Below are positions 8,670 to 16,092 of a DNA stretch of 64,000 bases, in pieces. The DNA comes from Cognatiluteimonas telluris (GTDB taxonomy: Bacteria; Pseudomonadota; Gammaproteobacteria; Xanthomonadales; Xanthomonadaceae). The stretch's first letter is position 1. Each line of letters starts with the position of its first letter. The stretch is taken from the NCBI RefSeq assembly GCF_011320095.1, contig NZ_JAANOY010000010.1, positions 1 through 64,000 on the forward strand, read 5' to 3'. The position numbers and the translations under genes were made by a program. Under the pieces are notes generated by a model, which did no database searches, was not told the DNA's origin, and worked only from the letters and a program-made list of their open reading frames with translations.

Positions 8670-9172
8670 TGGCGCTGGACCTCGCGCGCCTGCTGCGGCA
8701 CCTGTTCGCACGCCCTGCGCATGCGCTGTATCCGGCCGACAGCCTGCAGCGGATCGCCGACCGGATCGCCCAGGGCGAACGCGCGCACCGGGGGCAGGTC
8801 TGCTTCGCGGTCGAGTCGTCGCTGCCGCTGGCGGCGGTCATCGCCGGCCATGACGCGCGTGCCCGCGCCCTGGAGGCCTTCGCGCGGCTGCGGGTATGGG
8901 ACACCGAGGCCAACAACGGCGTGCTGGTGTACCTGCTGCTGGCCGACCACCGGATCGAGATCGTCGCCGATCGCGGCGTTGCCGCCTGCATCGACGACGC
9001 ACAATGGCGCGGCGTCTGCGCACAGATGGAGCAGCGGCTGGCTCGCGGCGAAGCCGAAGCCGCGGCGCTGGTCGCGATCGAACGCGTGTCGGCGCTGCTG
9101 GCGGCGATTTTCCCGCGCGATGAAGGCGACCTCGACCACAATGAGTTGCCCGACCTGCCCAGGCTGCTCTGA
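8669..9172 (+). CDS. TPM domain-containing protein, second copy
   Basis: A 167-residue protein without a signal peptide. It carries a second TPM-like domain: GQVCFAVESSLPL near residue 35, RVWDTEANNGVLVYLLLADHRIEIVADRG near 75-103, and a closing FPRDEGDLDHNELPDLP. The ATG shares one base with the stop of the preceding TPM gene (TGATG), so translation is probably coupled. Together the three genes make a LemA-TPM-TPM unit seen in many proteobacteria, where one TPM protein is exported and Gly-rich and the other is short. No catalytic residues can be assigned. Confidence 0.87.
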   Translation: MALDLARLLRHLFARPAHALYPADSLQRIADRIAQGERAHRGQVCFAVESSLPLAAVIAGHDARARALEAFARLRVWDTEANNGVLVYLLLADHRIEIVADRGVAACIDDAQWRGVCAQMEQRLARGEAEAAALVAIERVSALLAAIFPRDEGDLDHNELPDLPRLL

Positions 9173-9269
9173 ACGCACGCCGGCCCGCGGTCGCTACAGG
9201 CGGGCGGGGTCGGGCAAAATGGCCCCGCCCGCCGGCGCCCTCCTTTCCTGACCCGGACACGCATCGCGC

Positions 9270-10148
9270 ATGATCTACCTGCACCAGCTGGACCCCGTCG
9301 CCCTGGCGCTCGGGCCATTGCAGATCCACTGGTATGGCGTGATGTACCTGCTGGCGTTCGCGGCGTGCTGGTTCCTCGGCCGCCTGCGCATCCGCGCCGG
9401 GCGCCTGCCGGGCGTCGACGAAGCCGGCTACGGCGACCTGCTGTTCTACTGCATGCTCGGCGTGGTGCTGGGCGGGCGCATCGGATACATCCTGTTCTAC
9501 GACCTGTCCGCCTACATCGCCCATCCGCTGGACGTGCTGAAGATCTGGCAGGGCGGCATGAGTTTCCACGGCGGCCTGCTCGGCGTGCTGGTGGCCGCGT
9601 GGTGGTGGTCGCGCCGGCAGGGGCTGCATTTCTTCGACGTCGCCGACTTCATCGCGCCGCTGGTGCCGCCCGGGCTGGGCTTCGGCCGCATCGGCAACTT
9701 CATCAACGGCGAGCTGTGGGGCAAGTTCACCCACGCCGGCTGGGGCGTGATCTTCCCCACCGCGCCGGAGTTCATCGGCTGGACGCCGGCGCGGTTGCAG
9801 GCGGCCTACGCCGCCGGCGCGCTGGACCAGTACGCGCGCCATCCCTCGCCGCTGTACGAGGCGACGCTGGAAGGGCTGGTGATGTTCGTGGTGCTGTGGG
9901 TCTATTCGCGCAAGCCCCGGCCGCGGTATCGCATCGCCGCGCTGTTCGCGCTGATGTACGGCTGCTTCCGCTTCCTGGTGGAGTTCGTGCGCGTACCGGA
10001 CGCGCAGCTGGGCTACCTCGCCTTCGGCTGGCTGACGATGGGCCAGGTGCTGGAACTGCCGGTGATCGCCTTCGGCCTGTATTGCCTGTGGCGTTCGTTC
10101 GGCGCGCCGACGCTGCGCCCGCAGCCGCTCGCGGCCGACGCCCGCTGA
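9270..10148 (+). CDS. lgt: Prolipoprotein diacylglyceryl transferase
   Basis: A 292-residue inner-membrane enzyme that moves a diacylglyceryl group from phosphatidylglycerol to the lipobox cysteine of prolipoproteins, the first step of lipoprotein maturation. The Lgt signature [15 protein letters not shown] is complete at residues 137-151. The essential histidine corresponds to His100 in GGMSFHGGL. Seven membrane helices are predicted. A promoter-like GGGCAAAATGG lies ~55 bases upstream, and the gene follows a 97-base gap. thyA begins 13 bases downstream, the lgt-thyA pairing being common in gammaproteobacteria. Confidence 0.96.
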   Translation: MIYLHQLDPVALALGPLQIHWYGVMYLLAFAACWFLGRLRIRAGRLPGVDEAGYGDLLFYCMLGVVLGGRIGYILFYDLSAYIAHPLDVLKIWQGGMSFHGGLLGVLVAAWWWSRRQGLHFFDVADFIAPLVPPGLGFGRIGNFINGELWGKFTHAGWGVIFPTAPEFIGWTPARLQAAYAAGALDQYARHPSPLYEATLEGLVMFVVLWVYSRKPRPRYRIAALFALMYGCFRFLVEFVRVPDAQLGYLAFGWLTMGQVLELPVIAFGLYCLWRSFGAPTLRPQPLAADAR

Positions 10149-10161
10149 TGGCGGCGCCGCG

Positions 10162-10956
10162 ATGAAGCCATACCTCGACCTGCTGCGCCACGTGCTGGAG
10201 CACGGCACCGAAAAGGCCGATCGCACCGGTACCGGCACCCGCAGCGTGTTCGGCTGGCAGATGCGCTTCGACCTCGCGCAGGGTTTCCCGCTGGTCACCA
10301 CCAAGAAACTGCACCTGCGCTCGATCGTGCACGAACTGCTGTGGTTCCTGAAAGGCGAGACGAACGTCGCCTACCTGCGCGACAACAAGGTCTCGATCTG
10401 GGACGAGTGGGCCGACGCCGACGGCGAACTCGGCCCGGTCTACGGCAAGCAGTGGCGGCGCTGGACCGGCAGCGACGGGCGTGAGATCGACCAGCTGCAA
10501 TGGGTGCTGGACGAGATCCGGCGCAATCCCGACTCCCGCCGGCTGATCGTCAGCGCGTGGAACGTGGCCGACCTGCCGCGGATGGCGCTGATGCCCTGCC
10601 ATACGCTGTTCCAGTTCTACGTCGCCGACGGCCGCCTGAGTTGCCAGCTCTACCAGCGCAGCGGCGACATCTTCCTCGGCGTGCCGTTCAACATCGCCAG
10701 CTACGCGCTGCTCACGCACATGGTCGCGCAGGTGTGCGGGCTGGGCGTGGGCGACTTCGTGCATACGCTCGGGGATGCGCACCTGTATTCCAACCACTTC
10801 GAGCAGGCGCGCGAGCAGCTGGCGCGCACGCCGCGGCCGTTGCCGGCGCTGAAGCTCAACCCGCAGGTGCGCGACCTGTTCGCGTTCGAATTCGACGACA
10901 TCGCGATCGAAGGCTACGACCCGTTGCCCGCGATCAAGGCGCCGGTGGCGGTTTGA
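10162..10956 (+). CDS. thyA: Thymidylate synthase
   Basis: Converts dUMP and 5,10-methylene-tetrahydrofolate into dTMP and dihydrofolate (EC 2.1.1.45). The 264-residue length equals E. coli ThyA. The nucleophile is Cys146 in [13 protein letters not shown], with the substrate-binding [18 protein letters not shown] segment downstream and [12 protein letters not shown] near the N terminus. It follows lgt closely and precedes folA by 69 bases, so the dihydrofolate product and its recycling enzyme are encoded together. Confidence 0.97.
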   Translation: MKPYLDLLRHVLEHGTEKADRTGTGTRSVFGWQMRFDLAQGFPLVTTKKLHLRSIVHELLWFLKGETNVAYLRDNKVSIWDEWADADGELGPVYGKQWRRWTGSDGREIDQLQWVLDEIRRNPDSRRLIVSAWNVADLPRMALMPCHTLFQFYVADGRLSCQLYQRSGDIFLGVPFNIASYALLTHMVAQVCGLGVGDFVHTLGDAHLYSNHFEQAREQLARTPRPLPALKLNPQVRDLFAFEFDDIAIEGYDPLPAIKAPVAV

Positions 10957-11025
10957 AACCGACGGGGGCCGGTGCATGCCGCAAGGTGCCGCGCGACTGC
11001 GCAATTGGCGTTGGATGAATACGTG

Positions 11026-11517
11026 ATGGACGTCAGCCTGGTCGCGGCGCTCGATCGCCACCACGCCATCGGCAAGGGCAACGCGCTGCCGTGGCACCTG
11101 CCCGCCGACCTCCGGCGCTTCAAGGCGCTGACGCTGGGCAAGCCGATCCTGATGGGGCGTCGCACCGCCGAGTCGCTCGGCCGCGCATTGCCGGGCCGCC
11201 GCAACGTGGTGTTGACCCGCCATGGCGTCGCCCCGTTCGACGGCATGGAAGCGGTGGCGACGCTGGACGCGGCGCTGGCGATCGGCCGCGAGGCCGGCGC
11301 GCTGGTCGTGATCGGCGGCGGGGAGGTCTTCGCCCTCACGCTGCCGCTGGCCACGCGGATGGAACTGACCTGGGTCGACACCGTCGTCGACGACGCCGAC
11401 GCATTCTTTCCGCGCTTCGATCCGGCGCGCTGGCAGGTGGTGTCGCGACAGGCGCATGCCGCGGACGCGAAGCATGCGTTCGACTTCGAATTCGTGGATT
11501 ACGTCCGGCGGGCGTAA
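11026..11517 (+). CDS. folA: Dihydrofolate reductase
   Basis: Reduces dihydrofolate to tetrahydrofolate with NADPH (EC 1.5.1.3), regenerating the cofactor consumed by ThyA. The 163 residues carry the family core: VAALDRHHAIGKGNALPWHLP, the catalytic acid Asp28 in PADLRRFK, GKPILMGRRTAESLG, and VIGGGEVFAL. The ATG at 11026 gives the family-typical start; an upstream ATG would add 18 unrelated residues. It is convergent with apaH, whose stop lies 22 bases beyond, keeping the apaH-folA neighbourhood known from E. coli although on opposite strands. Confidence 0.96.
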   Translation: MDVSLVAALDRHHAIGKGNALPWHLPADLRRFKALTLGKPILMGRRTAESLGRALPGRRNVVLTRHGVAPFDGMEAVATLDAALAIGREAGALVVIGGGEVFALTLPLATRMELTWVDTVVDDADAFFPRFDPARWQVVSRQAHAADAKHAFDFEFVDYVRRA

Positions 11518-11538
11518 CGCCACGCGGCCCGGGCAGAA

Positions 11539-12426
11539 TCAGGCGTTGCGGATCGCCGGCCGCCCCGGTCCGTGCGATGCCTGCCGCGGCTTGTGGACCT
11601 GCGCCGGCACGTCGCGTCCGGGCACCTGCACCACGCGCAGCTCGTCGGTATCCAGTTGCAGGGCGGTGAGCTTGCCGCCCCAGACCGCGCCGGTGTCGAT
11701 CATGTGCACGCCGTTGCCGATGAACAGTCCCAGCGTCGACCAGTGGCCGCAGACGATCTTCAGGTCGCGCTCCACGCGACCGGGCACCGCGTACCACGGA
11801 TACAGCCCGGCCGGTTGCGAGCCGGGCGCGCCTTTCTCGTCGAAGGCGATGCGCCCGCGCGGCGTGCAATAACGCAGGCGGGTGAACACGTTGATGATCG
11901 CGCGGTCGCGATCGCTGCCGGTGAGCTTCGGCGACCAGCTCGGGCGGTCGCCGTACATGTTCTTGAGCAGCTTGCGGTAACCGTCGCCGCGCAGCCGCGC
12001 CTCGACTTCCTGCGCATGCCGCAGCGCCAGTGTCGTGGTCCATTTCGGTGCCAGTCCCGCGTGCACCATCATCCAGCCCAGCGCGCGGTCGACATGTACC
12101 AGCGGCTGGCGGCGCAACCAGTCCAGAAGCGTGTCGCCATCTTCGGCGAAGAGCACGCGCTGCAGGTCGGGGTTCACCTTGCGCTGCTCGTCGCGGCTGC
12201 GCTCGCCCACCGCGAGCAGCGACAGGTCGTGGTTGCCCAGCACGACGACGCTGCTGTCGCGCAACGAATGCACCAGGCGCAGGGTCTCCAGCGACTCGCC
12301 GCCACGGTTGACCAGGTCGCCGCAGAACCACAGCGTGTCGGCCGCCGGATCGAAGCCGATGCGCTCGAGCAGGCGCCGGGTCGGTCCGTAGCAGCCCTGC
12401 AGGTCGCCGATTGCCCAGATGCTCAT
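11539..12426 (-). CDS. apaH: Bis(5'-nucleosyl)-tetraphosphatase, symmetrical
   Basis: Hydrolyses diadenosine tetraphosphate symmetrically to two ADP (EC 3.6.1.41) and can also decap Np4-capped RNA. The 295 residues hold the metallophosphoesterase motifs in order: GDLQGCY at residues 7-13, FCGDLVNRG near 33-41, VLGNHDLSLLAVG near 58-70 and a late HAG (MVHAGLAP). This is the last gene of the six-gene lptD-surA-pdxA-rsmA-apaG-apaH block, 31 bases after apaG. It ends with a basic tail (VHKPRQASHGPGRPAIRNA). Confidence 0.96.
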   Translation of the reverse strand: MSIWAIGDLQGCYGPTRRLLERIGFDPAADTLWFCGDLVNRGGESLETLRLVHSLRDSSVVVLGNHDLSLLAVGERSRDEQRKVNPDLQRVLFAEDGDTLLDWLRRQPLVHVDRALGWMMVHAGLAPKWTTTLALRHAQEVEARLRGDGYRKLLKNMYGDRPSWSPKLTGSDRDRAIINVFTRLRYCTPRGRIAFDEKGAPGSQPAGLYPWYAVPGRVERDLKIVCGHWSTLGLFIGNGVHMIDTGAVWGGKLTALQLDTDELRVVQVPGRDVPAQVHKPRQASHGPGRPAIRNA

Positions 12427-12457
12427 GCGGGGCTCATCCTGGTCCCGTCATGCCGCG

Positions 12458-12835
12458 TCAATGCAGCGTTCGCGGCACGCACAGCGTGAATTGCGGAATC
12501 GGCGCGTCGAAGCGGGTGCCGTCGTCGGCCAGCATCTCGTAGCTGCCCTGCATCGTGCCCAGGTGCGTTTCCAGCACGGCGCCGGAGGTGTACGAGAAGT
12601 CCTCGCCCGGCCGCAGCCACGGCTGCTCGCCGACCACGCCTTCGCCGGTGACTTCCTGCACCTGGCCGTTGGCATCGGTGATCACCCAGTGCCGGCCCAG
12701 CAGCCGCGCCGGCACGCTGCCGTTGTTGCGGATGTGGATGGTGTAGGCGAAGACGTAGCGGTCCTGCTCGGGCTCGGACTGCTCGTCGAGGTAACGCGTG
12801 GCGACGTCGATCGTGAAGGCGTGGTCCTGGCTCAT
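12458..12835 (-). CDS. apaG: ApaG protein
   Basis: A 125-residue single-domain protein with a fibronectin-III-like beta-sandwich, exactly the size of E. coli ApaG. The hallmark [15 protein letters not shown] and [22 protein letters not shown] segments are present. Its biochemical role is unsettled: mutants of relatives show altered Co2+/Mg2+ handling, and the fold resembles a phospho-ligand-binding domain. It lies between rsmA and apaH as in enterobacteria. Confidence 0.95.
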   Translation of the reverse strand: MSQDHAFTIDVATRYLDEQSEPEQDRYVFAYTIHIRNNGSVPARLLGRHWVITDANGQVQEVTGEGVVGEQPWLRPGEDFSYTSGAVLETHLGTMQGSYEMLADDGTRFDAPIPQFTLCVPRTLH

Positions 12836-12871
12836 GCCGCGCAGTGTAATCGCCGCGCGTGAACGCGTGGG

Positions 12872-13690
12872 CTAGGGCGCGCGCAGGTTGGCCAGGCGGA
12901 TGAAGTCGTCGACGTGCAGCTGCTCGGCGCGCGCATCGGGACGCACGCCCGCGGCGAGGATGGCGTCGCCGTCGAGCACCCCGTGCAGCGCATTGCGCAG
13001 CGTCTTGCGCCGCTGGCCGAAGGCGGCGCGGACGATGTCGGCGAAGCGGCGGGGATCGTCGATGCCGACCTGCGCGGGCGCGCGCGGCACCAGCCGCACC
13101 ACCGCCGAATCGACCTTCGGCGCCGGGCGGAACGCACCGGGGCCGACCGTGAACAGGGGCGTGACCGTGCAGTAGGCCTGCAGCATCACGCTCAAGCGCC
13201 CGTAGACCTTGTTGCCGGGCGGCGCGGCCATGCGCTCGACGACTTCCTTCTGCAGCATGAAATGCATGTCGACGATGGCGTCGGCGTGCTCCAGCGCATG
13301 GAACAGGATCGGCGAGGACAGGTTGTAGGGCAGGTTGCCGACCAGCCGCAGCGGCGTGCCCGCGGCCAGCGCGCTGAAGTCGACCGACAGCACGTCGGCC
13401 GGCACCAGCGTCAGCGTGCCGTGGGACTGGGCGGCGGCGGCGAGCGGCTGCAGCAGGTCGCGGTCGAATTCGATCGCGGTCAGCGCGCCGTGGCGATCGA
13501 GCAGCGGGAAGGTCAGCGCGCCCTGGCCGGGGCCGATCTCGACGATGTGGTCGCCCGGCCTGGGATTGATCGCCAGCACGATGCGATCGACGACGCTGCG
13601 CTCGTGGAGGAAATTCTGGCCGAGGTGCTTCTTGGCATCGCGGCGGAAGCCGTCGGCATCGCGGCGATCGACCTGCGGCGGGCGGCTCAT
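12872..13690 (-). CDS. rsmA: 16S rRNA (adenine1518/1519-N6)-dimethyltransferase
   Basis: Dimethylates two adjacent adenines in the loop of helix 45 of 16S rRNA using S-adenosylmethionine; also called KsgA. The 272 residues contain KKHLGQNFL near 20-28, SAM motif I VEIGPGQGALT at about 50-60, and catalytic motif IV NLPY at 119-122. The C-terminal domain includes the PAPKVDSAVVRL segment. The ATG overlaps the pdxA stop (ATGA), so it is translationally coupled. The frame continues upstream through pdxA in another reading and is not coding there. Confidence 0.96.
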   Translation of the reverse strand: MSRPPQVDRRDADGFRRDAKKHLGQNFLHERSVVDRIVLAINPRPGDHIVEIGPGQGALTFPLLDRHGALTAIEFDRDLLQPLAAAAQSHGTLTLVPADVLSVDFSALAAGTPLRLVGNLPYNLSSPILFHALEHADAIVDMHFMLQKEVVERMAAPPGNKVYGRLSVMLQAYCTVTPLFTVGPGAFRPAPKVDSAVVRLVPRAPAQVGIDDPRRFADIVRAAFGQRRKTLRNALHGVLDGDAILAAGVRPDARAEQLHVDDFIRLANLRAP

Positions 13691-14673
13691 GCGGCGGCGC
13701 GCCGGGCCGCGCGCGTGAGCGCCAGCTGCGTGCAGCGCTCGATCGCCGCGAACAGGCTCGAGGGATCCGCGAGTCCGCGGCCGGCCAGGTCCAGCGCCGT
13801 GCCATGGTCGACCGCGACGCGCGGGTAGGGCAGGCCGAGGGTCAGGTTCACCGCGCGCTCGAAGCCGCTGTACTTGAGCACCGGCAGGCCCTGGTCGTGG
13901 TACATCGCCAGCACCGCGTCGAAGTCGCGCAGCTTCTGCGGCAGGAAGGCGGTGTCGGCCGGCAGCGGTCCCGGAAGGTGCATGCCTTCGGCGCGCAGGC
14001 GGCCGAGCAGGGGCTCGATCAGGTCGCGTTCCTCGCGTCCCAGGTGGCCGTCCTCGCCGGCGTGCGGGTTGAGGCCGAGCACCGCGATCACCGGCGATGC
14101 GATGCCGAAGTCGCTGCGCAACGCGGCATCCACGATCCGCAACGTGCGCGCCAGGCCGTCGGCAGTGATGGCATCGGCAACCGCGCGCAGCGGCAGGTGG
14201 GTGGTCGCCAGCGCCACGCGGACGATGTCGTTGGCCAGCATCATCACCACCTCGCAGCCGGCCTGCTCGGCCAGCAGTCCGGTGGTGCCGCTGTAGGCGA
14301 TGCCGCCGTCGTTGATGACCGCCTTGTGTACCGGGCCGGTGACCAGGCCGTCGAATTCGCCGCCCAGGCAGGCGCTGGCCGCACGCTCGAGGCTGGCGAT
14401 CACCGCGGCCGCATTGCGTGGGTCGGGCGTGCCGAAAGCGACCGCCACCGGCGCGGGAATTTCGACGAGCGGCAGGATGCCGGGCGACGCGGTGGCGTCG
14501 GCGGCGACCAGTTGCAGCGGCAGGTCCAGGGCAGCGGCGGCGCGTTGCAGGGCGCCGGGATCGCCGAATGCCACGAGGCTGGCATCCCACGCGCGCTGTG
14601 CCGCGCGCACGCACAATTCCGGACCGACGCCGGCCGGCTCACCCGGAACCAGCGCCAGCCGCGGGCGCGTCAC
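13687..14673 (-). CDS. pdxA: 4-hydroxythreonine-4-phosphate dehydrogenase
   Basis: Oxidises 4-phosphohydroxy-L-threonine in pyridoxal 5'-phosphate synthesis (EC 1.1.1.262), the DXP-dependent vitamin B6 route. The 328 residues match the family length. Visible: N-terminal LVPGEPAGVGPELC, FDGLVTGPVHKAVIND near 110-125, AVLGLNPHAGEDGHLGREE near 195-213, and AMYHDQGLPVLKY late in the chain. Metal-binding histidines lie in HAGE and YHDQGLP. The start directly abuts the surA stop with no spacer, and the stop overlaps rsmA. Confidence 0.96.
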   Translation of the reverse strand: MTRPRLALVPGEPAGVGPELCVRAAQRAWDASLVAFGDPGALQRAAAALDLPLQLVAADATASPGILPLVEIPAPVAVAFGTPDPRNAAAVIASLERAASACLGGEFDGLVTGPVHKAVINDGGIAYSGTTGLLAEQAGCEVVMMLANDIVRVALATTHLPLRAVADAITADGLARTLRIVDAALRSDFGIASPVIAVLGLNPHAGEDGHLGREERDLIEPLLGRLRAEGMHLPGPLPADTAFLPQKLRDFDAVLAMYHDQGLPVLKYSGFERAVNLTLGLPYPRVAVDHGTALDLAGRGLADPSSLFAAIERCTQLALTRAARRAAA

Positions 14674-16092
14674 CTAGCCGCCGCTGTCCGCCGAGGGTGG
14701 GGGCGGCGCGGTTTCCTGGGTGGCGGCGGGCGCCGCCGGGGCCTGGCTGCCCGAAGGCGCGGCGGGGGTATCACCCGGGCTGGCACCCGCGGCGTCCGCA
14801 TCCAGCCGGATGTCGACGAAAGCTTCGTTGCGCATCACCCGCTGGTAGCGGTTCCACTCGTCCTCGAGCTTGCGCTGGCCGATCGTCTCGCGGATCTGGG
14901 CGCGGCGGTTCTCGTCGCTCACATCGGCCTGGCGGCTGCCCATGCGCTCGACGATGTGCCAACCGGCAGGCGACTGGAACGGCGAGGAGACCTGGCCGTC
15001 CTGCAGCGCCGCCACGTGGCCGCCGAATTCGGCACCGTAGGTGTCCTGCATGATCCAGCCCAGGTCGCCACCTTTGCCGGCACTCTTGGCGTCGTCCGAC
15101 GCTTCCCGGGCCAGTTCGGCGAAGTCGGCCCCGCCGGCAAGCCGCGCGGCCAGCGTGTCGGCCTTGGCCTTGGCCTCGGCGACGCTGACCGTGCCGCCGG
15201 TGCGGACCAGGATGTGGCGGACGTGGTACTGGGTGACCATCTGCGGCGGGGCACTGGACGCGTCCCGGACTTCCACCAGCTTGAGCAGTTGCAGGCCGCT
15301 GGCACCACGGGTCGGGCCGATCACCTGGCCAGGCTGCATGCTGCGGATGACCTCGGCGAATGCCCCCGGGATCTCGTCCAGGCTGCGCCAGCCAAGGTCG
15401 CCGCCTTCAAGCGCATTGCTGCTGTCCGAATAGCGCACGGCGGCGGCGGAGAAATCCATTTCGCCCTTGTCGATCAGCTGCTTGATGCCGTCGATCTTGG
15501 TCCTGGCGGTGGCGATCTGCTCGGGCGTCGGGTTTTCGGGCAGCGCGACCAGGATATGCGCCAGGTGGTACTGCGCCGCGCCATTGGCCTGCGCCGCGAG
15601 CGCGGCGTCGACTTCGGCATCGGTGACGCTGATGCGGCTCTGGGCAAAGGCGCGATGCAGGCGTTGCACCGTGAGCTCGTCGCGCAGGGAATTGCGATAG
15701 GCGCTGAAACTCTGGCCGTGCTGCGCCAGCTGGGCGCGCATCTGCTCGGGGGTGATGCGGTTCTGCCGCGCGATGTTGGCGACGGCGGCGTCGACATCCT
15801 GGTCGCTGACGCGGATGCCGGTCTCCGCCGCCCGTGCCACTTCGAGACGCACCAGGATCAGGCGCTCGAGCACCTGCCGCCGCAGGATGTCTGCCGGTGG
15901 CAGCTGGTCGGGGCGGCTGGCGTACTGGTCGCGGACGTTCTGCACGGCGCGATCGAGCTCGCTCTGCAGGATCACGTCGTCGTCGACGACCGCCACGATG
16001 CGGTCCAGGGGTTGAACCTGGGCGCGGACGGGCATCGCGATGCTGGCCAGCACCAGCGTCAGGGCAAGGAGACAGGCGAACGGCTTGTTCAT
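14674..16092 (-). CDS. surA: Periplasmic chaperone and peptidyl-prolyl isomerase
   Basis: Chaperones unfolded outer-membrane proteins across the periplasm, LptD among its main clients. The 472 residues contain a cleavable signal (ACLLALTLVLASIAMPVRA), a SurA_N domain (LDRIVAVVDDDVILQSELD onward), and two parvulin domains starting near AQYHLAHILVALPE and TQYHVRHILVRTGG. A C-terminal helix is followed by a ~35-residue Pro/Ala/Ser-rich tail that E. coli SurA lacks. Its ATG overlaps the lptD stop (ATGA), so chaperone and client are co-translated from one message. Confidence 0.96.
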   Translation of the reverse strand: MNKPFACLLALTLVLASIAMPVRAQVQPLDRIVAVVDDDVILQSELDRAVQNVRDQYASRPDQLPPADILRRQVLERLILVRLEVARAAETGIRVSDQDVDAAVANIARQNRITPEQMRAQLAQHGQSFSAYRNSLRDELTVQRLHRAFAQSRISVTDAEVDAALAAQANGAAQYHLAHILVALPENPTPEQIATARTKIDGIKQLIDKGEMDFSAAAVRYSDSSNALEGGDLGWRSLDEIPGAFAEVIRSMQPGQVIGPTRGASGLQLLKLVEVRDASSAPPQMVTQYHVRHILVRTGGTVSVAEAKAKADTLAARLAGGADFAELAREASDDAKSAGKGGDLGWIMQDTYGAEFGGHVAALQDGQVSSPFQSPAGWHIVERMGSRQADVSDENRRAQIRETIGQRKLEDEWNRYQRVMRNEAFVDIRLDADAAGASPGDTPAAPSGSQAPAAPAATQETAPPPPSADSGG

